NCBI GenBank assembly: GCA_021776175.1
Contig: JAJFGJ010000013.1
Span: 1 to 39,238 of the forward strand
Length of the DNA stretch: 39,238 nucleotides
DNA from: Kiloniellaceae bacterium
Lineage (GTDB): Bacteria; Pseudomonadota; Alphaproteobacteria; Kiloniellales; J153
Direction: 5' to 3'
Shown: positions 16,972 to 23,465 of the stretch, one piece after another
How positions within the stretch are numbered: the stretch's first letter is position 1
How the letters are laid out: each line of letters opens with the position of its first letter
The notes under the pieces: model-generated
Told to the model about the DNA's origin: nothing
The model's database searches: none
Seen by the model: only the letters and a program-made list of their open reading frames with translations
Translations under genes and position numbers: made by a program

Positions 16972-17361
16972 ATGCCTTTAAAGCTGTCAGTCAGCAAGGG
17001 GGAGCGGTTCATCGTAAACGGCGTGGCGATTCGCAACGCTGGCGATTCCGCTGAACTCGTTTTCGAGAACCAGGCACAGATCCTTCGCCAGAAGGACATA
17101 CTGACCAATGAAACCGCGACCACCCCGGCGGCGCGTGCCTATCTCGCCCTTCAGTGCGCCTATCTGTTTCCAGATAAATCGGAGCACTATCTCAGCCATT
17201 TTCAAGAATTCCTCGACGATTTTCTCGAGGCCGCGCCGAGCGCGCGGGCCATCGTCGACGAGATCATGGAGAAAGTAAGCGAGGATAAGCTCTATCAAGG
17301 TTTGAAGGCATGTGGGCGTCTGATCAGTCATGAGAATGAGGCTCTAGCGCATGTCGTATGA
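16972..17361 (+). CDS. flbT: Flagellin post-transcriptional regulator FlbT
   Basis: A small protein of 129 aa found with flagellins in alphaproteobacteria. In Caulobacter it links flagellin translation and mRNA stability to assembly by acting on the flagellin leader, and it is also described as a flagellin-binding partner. The sequence begins MPLKLSVSKGERFIVNG and contains ILRQKDILT and AYLALQCAY, which are family signatures. The open frame extends far upstream, but conservation starts exactly at this ATG. It overlaps flaF by 11 bp. A CtrA-like box sits just upstream. Confidence 0.92.
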   Translation: MPLKLSVSKGERFIVNGVAIRNAGDSAELVFENQAQILRQKDILTNETATTPAARAYLALQCAYLFPDKSEHYLSHFQEFLDDFLEAAPSARAIVDEIMEKVSEDKLYQGLKACGRLISHENEALAHVV

Positions 17362-17773
17362 GACGGCGGCACGGACTTACGAGCACCGCCGCGCTAAAGG
17401 AGGCAACCCCCGCGAAACCGAGGGGCGGGCCTTGCTTGAGTCCGCGCGGCGCATGTCCGAGGCGCAAAGCAAGCCCGAGGATAAGGCCGGCCTAAGCACG
17501 GTCGCGCGTCTGAACTGGCGGCTCTGGACCATATTGCAGGCCGAGATTTGCGCGCCGGAGTGCGCCCTGCCGACGGAAATCCGCCAGAACATGCTCAACC
17601 TCAGCAATTTCATAGATAAAAGAATGGTCGGCATTCTGGCCAACCCGCAGCCGGAAAAACTCGATATCCTGATCACCATCAACCGGCAGATCGCTTCCGG
17701 GCTCTTGACCGCGGTCGGTCAGCCGGAAGGCGATCCAGCCCCCTCCACGGGCGGTTCCAGCCAGTCCGTTTAG
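17351..17773 (+). CDS. flaF: Flagellar biosynthesis regulator FlaF
   Basis: A 140-aa FlaF-family protein required for flagellin synthesis or secretion in alphaproteobacteria, acting with FlbT in opposite directions on flagellin levels. It is a helical protein with the family pattern Y...ALLESARRM near residues 25-35, LNWRLWTILQAEI in the middle and LPTEIRQNMLNLSNFID near 75-90. Its start lies inside the flbT 3' end (11-bp overlap). A GC-rich hairpin follows about 35 bp after its stop codon. Confidence 0.9.
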   Translation: MSYETAARTYEHRRAKGGNPRETEGRALLESARRMSEAQSKPEDKAGLSTVARLNWRLWTILQAEICAPECALPTEIRQNMLNLSNFIDKRMVGILANPQPEKLDILITINRQIASGLLTAVGQPEGDPAPSTGGSSQSV

Positions 17774-17807
17774 CCGCGTTATGGAAGCTCAATAGGTTCC
17801 GCACGCG

Positions 17808-17826
17808 AAGGGGCCAAGGGCCCCTT
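17808..17826 (+). terminator. Probable terminator after flbT-flaF
   Basis: AAGGGGCC-AAG-GGCCCCTT is a perfect eight-pair stem with a three-base loop about 35 bp after the flaF stop codon. The following bases (CCCGTCTCTCCC) are not T-rich, so termination may be weak or Rho-assisted. Confidence 0.5.
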
Positions 17827-17855
17827 CCCGTCTCTCCCTGGACAACTTCAGAATA

Positions 17856-17876
17856 ATACCAAAGGACCTTTGGTAT
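17856..17876. repeat. 21-bp perfect palindrome
   Basis: ATACCAAAGG-A-CCTTTGGTAT is a perfect inverted repeat with ten-base arms and a single central base. It lies between the flaF hairpin and the sigma-54 promoter of the fliS-fliK operon. It could be an operator for a dimeric regulator or part of a second termination structure. No T-run follows. Confidence 0.7.
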
Positions 17877-18062
17877 AAGGTGCGGCTACCTGCCGCATTA
17901 TGGACGACTGCCTGCCGCCCAGCGCCGGTCGGGAGTACCGAGCCGGCTCTAGTACTAAAGCAAATGGCGTGCCAGACCGGCACGGCCGGGGAAACCGGCC
18001 GCGAGCCGCCCCTGGCCCGCGCACACGGCCCGTGAGGCGGCGGGCAAGATCGGCACCCAAGC

Positions 18063-18097
18063 GGCACGATTTACCCGGCCGCTCAGCAAGATTTGCC
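18063..18097 (+). promoter_or_regulatory. Putative FlbD (ftr-like) enhancer pair for the fliS-fliK operon
   Basis: Two 13-bp elements, GGCACGATTTACC (18063-18075) and AGCAAGATTTGCC (18085-18097), match the GGCAA-N3-TTGCC palindrome at 8 and 9 of 10 positions. They share the central GATTT. Their centres are 22 bp apart, the same spacing as in the flagellin promoter region. They lie about 90-120 bp upstream of the sigma-54 promoter, as expected for an NtrC-family enhancer. Binding by FlbD is inferred. Confidence 0.6.
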
Positions 18098-18183
18098 GCC
18101 ATCTCCCCGCGTCTCCCCAGCCGCGAGCGGCGAAAGCCTGGCGGGGCGGCGCATTCCCAGGCCCCTCCCAGGACCGCCCCGGT

Positions 18184-18199
18184 TGGCACGGCGGTTGCT
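18184..18199 (+). promoter_or_regulatory. Sigma-54 promoter of the fliS-fliK-flgD-flgE operon
   Basis: TGGCAC-GGCGG-TTGCT is a full match to the sigma-54 consensus with correct GG-N10-GC spacing. Transcription should start near 18211. It precedes hook-assembly genes, which are typical class III sigma-54/FlbD targets in alphaproteobacteria. Confidence 0.9.
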
Positions 18200-18294
18200 T
18201 TATAGCTAAGGCCGGGGTGTCCCGGCTTGGCCTTGCTTGCGCCGGCGCTGACCGCGCGGCGGGCTGGAACCGGAATAGAGGGTCTTTGGCCACC

Positions 18295-18717
18295 ATGGCT
18301 TTGGCGGACATTCATACAAGCGGATACCCAGGCGGCCTGGAAAAAGAGCCGGGCGATCGAGTACCGGACTCGCCACCCTGTTACTGCGGTATCGCGATCG
18401 ACGCCCTGGAAAAGGCATCGAATGCGATCGCATGCGCCGATATCGAGGCGCGCTGCGAGGCGGTCGCCACGGCAACCGAGGCCATGACCTCCCTGTTTCT
18501 GGAGTTCGACGGCATCAACCAGGATTTCTTGGCCCAAGGCGCGGGCCGGCGATACGAGTCGATCCTGGAACGACTACTGGACATCAACCTGCACAACAAC
18601 TCCGAGATAGCACATGAGGCAATCGCCATGATCGAGCGGCTGCGCGATGACTGCGCGCACCGGAGTGGCGCCGGCGCGCCGTCAACCAAGACGGCCATGC
18701 ACCGGGCCGACCCGTAG
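18295..18717 (+). CDS. fliS: FliS-like flagellin export chaperone
   Basis: A 140-aa protein whose residues about 25-130 follow the FliS pattern: AIDALEKASNAIACADIEARC, then a helix ending in LFLEFDG, then RRYESILERLLDINLHNNSEIAHEAI and a final RLRDDCA. FliS normally ends this last motif with Trp (LR..W), which is Cys here. FliS binds the flagellin C-terminus and keeps it monomeric before export. The N-terminal residues diverge from the family. The ATG lacks a strong ribosome site; longer in-frame starts would fall at or before the predicted transcription start. It is the first gene after the sigma-54 promoter and is followed closely by fliK. A distant paralogue with another client is possible. 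Confidence 0.7.
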   Translation: MALADIHTSGYPGGLEKEPGDRVPDSPPCYCGIAIDALEKASNAIACADIEARCEAVATATEAMTSLFLEFDGINQDFLAQGAGRRYESILERLLDINLHNNSEIAHEAIAMIERLRDDCAHRSGAGAPSTKTAMHRADP

Positions 18718-18742
18718 TATTTTCAAAAGGACGGCAACCAGG

Positions 18743-20440
18743 ATGGAAGCCCAAGCTATTTTACCCGTCAGGACCGGCGGCGCCCTCAAGCAAGAGAGCA
18801 CCTCACGAGGCATGAACGACATATTCGAGGCCATATTGCGCGAAAATGAAACGCGCGATTCGGCCACGCGCGGCGAGGCCGCGCGGACAGACGTATCGCG
18901 GGAGCGCGTGGATCGTGACGCCGAGCGTCTGGCCAGTGCGCGGCGCCAATCCGACGCGGCGCGGGAGACACGCGACGACGGCCGATATAACACCGCGCGC
19001 GACGAGCGGCATAACATTGTGCGCGACGAGCCGCATAACATTGTGCGCGATGAGCGTCCGGAGGCCGACGACATCCAGGCGCGGGGCCGGAGCGGCCACG
19101 CGGACGAAACGCGGCCCCGCGCCGAACATCCCGAGAATCCCGAGCGTCCCGAGCGTCCGGGTCAGGGCGCGGAAACAGCTTCGGACAATGCCGGCACTCA
19201 AGAACGCGATAGCGTACAGGCCGCCGCCGACACGCCGGTCGAAACCGGATTGGGCGAGGAGATTACGCCCATGGCGCCAAACCCGGCCATGGCGGCCGGC
19301 CCGGCCTTGGCAGGAAACCCGGCCATTGCCGCCGCACCCACCGCCCAAGCCGCGATCGACGCCGCGCCCAAGCCGGCCAATGCCAAGGATGCCGTGAGCA
19401 ACACACCGCGCCCGGCCATCATTCCCGCCGCCGCCATGGCGGGCTTGCGAGCGGCACCCAACAGCGCCGTGGCAACGTCTGAGCCAGGCCAAGCCGGGAG
19501 CGCGGCCGCGCCGGCCGCCGCCAAGGCACTCGAAGGCGCTTTGCCGGCGGTGCCGGCCGAAGCGGGAATTCCGCTCATCGCGGGTCAAGTCAAGAAAACT
19601 CAGGCGCCCGGACAAAAGGCCGGTGCGCCAACTGCCACGGTCGAAGCGAACGAGATCGCCGGCATCCCAGGCAAGGAGAACCAGGCCCCGGCTGGGGCAA
19701 GAATCCGGCTGGATGCCACCGGGCATGAGACCGCCGCCAACTCCCTCTCGCTGGTGAAGGGCCCGGCGGCCCCGGTGGCCCAATCCGAGGCCAACCCAGG
19801 CGCGCGCGCCAACCCAGCGCAGGTGCAGGCGGCCTTGGAAAACCCGGGCCAGCAGGCCCCAGCGGTAAGCGATGTGACGGCCGACGCCCTCAAGACCGCC
19901 GCTCCTGCCGGCAATACCGGCCAGGCGCCGGCCGGCGCGACCGTCATCGACCCGATGCAGGCCGCGACCCGTGCGGCGGGCGCGCGGCCTGGCCCCGCGC
20001 CGGCCATGGACCGGCCGGTACCGCCCAACGAAGTGGCCGTGAACATTCAGCGCGCCGCGGCCCGGGGCGAGGACCGGATTCGGATCCGCTTGCACCCGGC
20101 CGAGCTTGGACAGGTCGATGTCCGGCTGAAAGTCGGCGCCGATGGAATCGTCCGGGCCATGGTTCAGGTCGACCGTCAGGAAACCCTGGAATTCATGCAA
20201 CGCGACGCACGGGGTCTGGAACGTGCCTTGCAGGATGCCGGGCTTAAGACGGATTCCGGAAGCCTTAGCTTTAACCTGCGGGATAACGGCGAAGGCGGCC
20301 TGCGAGACCGGGACGGCGACGGCGGCACCGCCTTGGCCGGGCGCGAACATGCCGATGCTAATTCGCCCGACATCGCCGAGGCGGCGGAGATACCGATTAA
20401 CAACGGCGGATCCAGCCGTGTACTGGACATTCGTGTCTAA
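18743..20440 (+). CDS. fliK: Flagellar hook-length control protein FliK
   Basis: The secreted molecular ruler that sets hook length and switches export specificity through FlhB. It is about 565 aa. The long middle (about residues 30-430) is Ala/Pro-rich and of low complexity, including a charged repeat region near the N-terminus. The C-terminal Flg_hook domain (about residues 440-535) shows RIRIRLHPAELGQVDVRL and VDRQETLEFMQRDARGLERAL, which identify the family. I start at the ATG 25 bp after fliS because upstream codons overlap fliS. fliK, flgD and flgE follow in the order found in other alphaproteobacteria. Confidence 0.85.
   Translation: MEAQAILPVRTGGALKQESTSRGMNDIFEAILRENETRDSATRGEAARTDVSRERVDRDAERLASARRQSDAARETRDDGRYNTARDERHNIVRDEPHNIVRDERPEADDIQARGRSGHADETRPRAEHPENPERPERPGQGAETASDNAGTQERDSVQAAADTPVETGLGEEITPMAPNPAMAAGPALAGNPAIAAAPTAQAAIDAAPKPANAKDAVSNTPRPAIIPAAAMAGLRAAPNSAVATSEPGQAGSAAAPAAAKALEGALPAVPAEAGIPLIAGQVKKTQAPGQKAGAPTATVEANEIAGIPGKENQAPAGARIRLDATGHETAANSLSLVKGPAAPVAQSEANPGARANPAQVQAALENPGQQAPAVSDVTADALKTAAPAGNTGQAPAGATVIDPMQAATRAAGARPGPAPAMDRPVPPNEVAVNIQRAAARGEDRIRIRLHPAELGQVDVRLKVGADGIVRAMVQVDRQETLEFMQRDARGLERALQDAGLKTDSGSLSFNLRDNGEGGLRDRDGDGGTALAGREHADANSPDIAEAAEIPINNGGSSRVLDIRV
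18986..19057 (+). repeat. Three tandem 24-bp repeats inside fliK
   Basis: Three in-frame 24-bp units encode the eight-residue pattern (Y/H)N(T/I)(A/V)RDE(R/P). The second and third units differ at only two of 24 bases, and the first is more diverged. Repeat number could vary between strains and would change ruler length in 8-residue steps. Confidence 0.85.
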
Positions 20441-20464
20441 ACCGAATCCGAGGAGCTTAGAATC

Positions 20465-21133
20465 ATGGAAATAAATGGCGTCGGGTTCAAGACGGCGGAC
20501 GGCGAAGCGGGTTCTTCCCAATCCCTAGCCGCGAACTTCGATACGTTCTTGGCTCTGCTGACCACCCAGCTTCAGAATCAGGACCCTCTCGATCCGCTGG
20601 ATAGCGAGAAGTTCACCGAGCAACTGGTTCAGTTCAGCGGTGTCGAGCAGGCCATCACGACCAACAAGAAACTGGATCGGCTACTCGACCTCCAGGCCTC
20701 CAATCAATTGAATGGCGCGATTTCCTATATCGGCAGGACCGCCGAGTTCGTTTCCGACAAAATGCTCCTGTCGAACGGCGCGGCGAAAATCAGCTACGGC
20801 TTGGATAACGCGGCCGCGAAAACGACCATCAACATTGTCGACACTTCGGGGCGCGTTGTGCGCACCGTGAGTGGCGAGACCGGAGCCGGTCGCCACGAAT
20901 TCAGTTGGGACGGTTTGGACAGTAACGGATCCCAACTACCGGACGGCGTCTATAACTTTTCCGTGATCGCGGTTACCGCCGACAACGAGACCATAGACAC
21001 GGTCAGCGCCGCCTTCGGCGAGGTCACCGGCGTCGAGATCGTCGATGGCGCCGCCACATTGGTCATGGGCGATTTGGGCGGCGTCTCTTTCGAGCAAGTC
21101 TTCGCCATACGCGAACGAGAATCAGAGGCCTAG
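20465..21133 (+). CDS. flgD: Hook cap/scaffold protein FlgD
   Basis: Caps the growing hook and is needed for FlgE polymerisation. It is 222 aa. The conserved N-terminal segment FLALLTTQLQNQDPLDPLDSEKF is at about residues 22-45, followed by QLVQFSGVEQA, both diagnostic. The C-terminal part is the FlgD Ig-like/Tudor-like hybrid with FSWDGLDSNGSQLPDGVYNF. AGGAG lies about ten bases before the ATG. It sits 24 bp after fliK and 80 bp before flgE. Confidence 0.95.
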   Translation: MEINGVGFKTADGEAGSSQSLAANFDTFLALLTTQLQNQDPLDPLDSEKFTEQLVQFSGVEQAITTNKKLDRLLDLQASNQLNGAISYIGRTAEFVSDKMLLSNGAAKISYGLDNAAAKTTINIVDTSGRVVRTVSGETGAGRHEFSWDGLDSNGSQLPDGVYNFSVIAVTADNETIDTVSAAFGEVTGVEIVDGAATLVMGDLGGVSFEQVFAIRERESEA

Positions 21134-21213
21134 AAGGAAAATTCAACCCAATACCCCTTGGGATTTAGAGGCCGGGGCAGGATGGCCCGGCCAACTTAGC
21201 AGGAGTTATTTAG

Positions 21214-22479
21214 ATGAGCATCAACGGTGCAATGTTTTCCGGCGTATCGGGCTTGAATGCCAACAGCCAGGCCCTCGGTATAATCGCGGATAACATATCC
21301 AACATGAATACGGTGGGATTCAAGGGCTCGGCGGCGCAATTCAGCACCCTGGTCACCCAATCTGCATCGCGGACGACCTTTTCCCCGGGCGGTGTGATTT
21401 CCTTACCGATGGCCTCAGTCGATAAGCAGGGGCTGCTACAGTCCACGACATCCAAGACCGACATAGCGATCGCCGGGGCCGGTCTATTTGTCGTGAACGA
21501 AACCGCCGCGGGCGCGGTCGGGGACGAGTTTTTCTTCACCAGGGCGGGTTCCTTCACCGCTGATGCGAATGGCGATTTCGTCAACACGGCCGGCTATTAC
21601 CTGCAAGGTTGGCCACTGACCAACGGCACGACATTGCCCGCGAACACAACTGTTCTGACCGGCGTGCAGACGGTGAACGCCTCATCCTTTAGCGGTACCG
21701 CCCAAGGTTCCACGAGTATTTCCCTTGGGATCAACCTGCCCTCGACGGACGCGGTCGCCGCGACCCACTCGGCCACGGTTCAAGTATTCGATTCCTTGGG
21801 TAACGCCCATGACCTGCAGATAGATTTCGTGAAGGCCGCGGCGAACTCGTGGACCGTCAACGTACAAGATCCGGTCCTGCCGGGAACGACAACGGTCAGC
21901 GGTACCGTCACCGCGCCGGTGGTGCGCGGCATAACATTCAACGGCGCCAACGGTACCCCGGCGACCATCACCTTACCCGCCATCGACATTACCGGCTGGA
22001 CGACCGGCGCGGGTAACAGCACGATCACCGTGGGTGGCGGCACGGTCGGCCAGACCGACGGCATCACCCAGTTCGCCGGCCAATACTCGGTCAGCAAGCT
22101 CGATCAGGACGGTTTGCCCTTCGGTCAGTTTACCGGGGTCAGCGTCGGCGAGGACGGCATCGTCACCGCCGTATTCGACAACGGGACACTGCTCAACATC
22201 TTTCAGCTTCCCATTGCCTTGTTTCCCAATACAAATGGCCTGGAGGCAGTCAACGGCAACGCCTATCGCCAGACATCTTTCTCGGGCGCCCTGCTTCTGC
22301 AGCAGGCTAATTCCGGCGGGGCGGGCGTTGTGGCGTCGTCGGCGCTGGAGGCGTCCACGGTGGATCTGGCCGAGGAGTTCACCAAGATGATCACCACCCA
22401 GCGGGCCTATTCGGCCAGCGCGAAGATTATCACCACGGCCGATGAGATGCTGGAAGAGCTGATCCGGATCCGCAGGTAA
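21214..22479 (+). CDS. flgE: Flagellar hook protein FlgE
   Basis: Structural subunit of the hook, 421 aa. The N-terminal rod/hook helix is present (MFSGVSGLNANSQALGIIADNISNMNTVGFK; the NISNMNTVGFK stretch is the family signature). The central D1/D2 beta domains (FlgE_D2-like) and a C-terminal helix ending EMLEELIRIRR complete the protein. AGGAG eight bases upstream supports this ATG. It is last in the sigma-54 operon; no clear terminator directly follows. Confidence 0.95.
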   Translation: MSINGAMFSGVSGLNANSQALGIIADNISNMNTVGFKGSAAQFSTLVTQSASRTTFSPGGVISLPMASVDKQGLLQSTTSKTDIAIAGAGLFVVNETAAGAVGDEFFFTRAGSFTADANGDFVNTAGYYLQGWPLTNGTTLPANTTVLTGVQTVNASSFSGTAQGSTSISLGINLPSTDAVAATHSATVQVFDSLGNAHDLQIDFVKAAANSWTVNVQDPVLPGTTTVSGTVTAPVVRGITFNGANGTPATITLPAIDITGWTTGAGNSTITVGGGTVGQTDGITQFAGQYSVSKLDQDGLPFGQFTGVSVGEDGIVTAVFDNGTLLNIFQLPIALFPNTNGLEAVNGNAYRQTSFSGALLLQQANSGGAGVVASSALEASTVDLAEEFTKMITTQRAYSASAKIITTADEMLEELIRIRR

Positions 22480-22806
22480 GCCTGAGGTCTAAATCACGAT
22501 CTGTTCATATAGGGCCATTAGATAGGGTCAAATTAGCTCACTCGGTTAGTTGCGAAGCGCGGTGCGATGTGTGGCATCGGGCAAGCCTCGCAACGACGCC
22601 GATGGGCTTATTTGGTCCATCAAAGGCTGGTTTTCCGCGTCCGCTGGACGCGACTACGGCCTCTTAAGGGGGATTGCGGGTCCTAATCCCCAGCACGCGA
22701 ACATTTAGCTTAAACCCTGGAATTAATCGTTTTTCAAGGCGGAGAGGGTAATCTTGTCACAGCTGCCGCACGGATAATCAAGACGGCGGCTAACGGAGAA
22801 ATATCG
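22480..22806. other. Intergenic region with consecutive RNA-like hairpins
   Basis: A 327-bp gap between flgE and sciP. It contains GTTGCGA...TCGCAAC (22549-22594) enclosing an inner CGATG-5-CATCG stem, then CGCGTCC-GCT-GGACGCG (22636-22652), then GGGGATT-9-AATCCCC (22669-22691). None is followed by a clean T-run. The part upstream of the first stem has a tRNA-D-arm-like string, but no T-arm is present. An untranslated structured RNA, a 3' end of flgE, or a sciP leader are all possible. GGAG lies eight bases before the sciP start. Confidence 0.5.
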
Positions 22807-23151
22807 ATGGCGCTAGAGAGTCCAACCAAGGGCCAAACGGTAATCGGACCGGCAGGGCAACCGTTAACAATAGACGACTTGCCGCCGCCCGAAACAAAGC
22901 GTTGGGTTATCCGACGCAAGGCGGAGGTCGTGGCCGGCGTGCGGAATGGGCTGATCAGCCTTGAGGATGCCTGTAACCGCTACAAGCTGTCCGTGGATGA
23001 GTTTTTGTCTTGGCAAAAGCTGATCGAGGAATATGGCGTGCGCGGCCTGCGCACCACGCGCCTGCAGCAATACCGCCGCCCTGGCGAAGAAGAAAACGTG
23101 GGAGATCAGGGCTTGGAAGATCAGGGCATGACCCCCAAGACTTCGTCCTAA
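22807..23151 (+). CDS. sciP: CtrA inhibitor SciP (DUF1153)
   Basis: A small HTH protein of 114 aa, family DUF1153. In Caulobacter SciP binds DNA-bound CtrA and blocks transcription from CtrA promoters in G1. The recognisable core is PPPETKRWVIRRKAEVVAGVRNGLIS (about residues 23-48), then LEDACNRYKLSVDEFLSWQ and YGVRGLRTTRLQQYR. GGAG eight bases upstream supports the ATG. Its location between flgE and fliF places a brake on CtrA next to the CtrA-dependent flagellar genes. Confidence 0.93.
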   Translation: MALESPTKGQTVIGPAGQPLTIDDLPPPETKRWVIRRKAEVVAGVRNGLISLEDACNRYKLSVDEFLSWQKLIEEYGVRGLRTTRLQQYRRPGEEENVGDQGLEDQGMTPKTSS

Positions 23152-23292
23152 CCCCCCCCTTGGAGGCCGCGACGCGGACCCCGAGATCGAACGCCGCGCC
23201 GCCTGCCATTCAACCCTATTCTAGCCACACCCCGATATCGTTTGCACGCTACCCATCAAATAAATAGGCGGAAAACCTAAGATTTCACGCTA

Positions 23293-23305
23293 GGCAAAAA
23301 TTGCC
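23293..23305 (+). promoter_or_regulatory. Putative FlbD (ftr-like) site at the fliF promoter
   Basis: GGCAA-AAA-TTGCC is a perfect inverted repeat identical in its arms to the element upstream of the third flagellin. It lies six bases before a CtrA-like box. In Caulobacter FlbD represses fliF by binding an ftr element near the CtrA-controlled promoter; this copy is placed to do the same. No second copy lies 22 bp away. Confidence 0.55.
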
Positions 23306-23310
23306 CGTAA

Positions 23311-23325
23311 TTAACGCTGCTTTTA
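23311..23325 (+). promoter_or_regulatory. CtrA-like box upstream of fliF
   Basis: TTAACGCTGCTTTTA fits TTAA-N7-TTAA with one substitution (TTTA) and is followed by C. It lies about 140 bp before the fliF start, next to the putative FlbD palindrome. Confidence 0.5.
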
Positions 23326-23465
23326 CCGGACCGCTTTACCCTGTTGTCCTGAGAAACACTTGAGGTACGCGCACGCGCTTTTCAGCGCGCGCGCACACCC
23401 GCCTCGCGCCAAGCGGCGCAGGCTAAGCCAGGCCAGGACGGCTATTAAGCTAGGACGGTTAAGCT

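Larger units (their letters stand above)
17774..18294. other. Regulatory intergenic region upstream of fliS-fliK
   Basis: A 521-bp non-coding stretch. From left to right it holds a hairpin after flaF (17808-17826), a 21-bp perfect palindrome (17856-17876), a CGGCCGG-GGAAA-CCGGCCG inverted repeat (17983-18001), a pair of putative FlbD sites (18063-18097), a consensus sigma-54 promoter (18184-18199), and a leader of about 85 nt. Open frames within it lack ribosome sites and family resemblance, so I do not call genes here. Confidence 0.6.
23152..23465. other. fliF promoter and leader region
   Basis: A 314-bp gap. It holds a perfect GGCAAAAATTGCC palindrome (23293-23305), a CtrA-like box (23311-23325), and in the presumed leader an almost perfect ten-pair GC hairpin (23369-23394; GCGCACGCGC, six-base loop, GCGCGCGCGC). 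No sigma-54 promoter is visible, which fits fliF as an early, CtrA-dependent gene. Confidence 0.55.

Noticed and set aside
18803..20521. 572-codon minus-strand open frame opposite fliK
   Set aside because: Antisense of the Ala/Pro-rich FliK middle; the Arg/Gly-rich translation is a composition artefact.
22525..22618. tRNA-like sequence (acceptor-like GGGTCAA and D-arm-like TAGCTCACTCGGTTAG)
   Set aside because: There is no GTTCRA T-loop, no convincing D stem and no CCA end; kept only as part of the structured-region observation.
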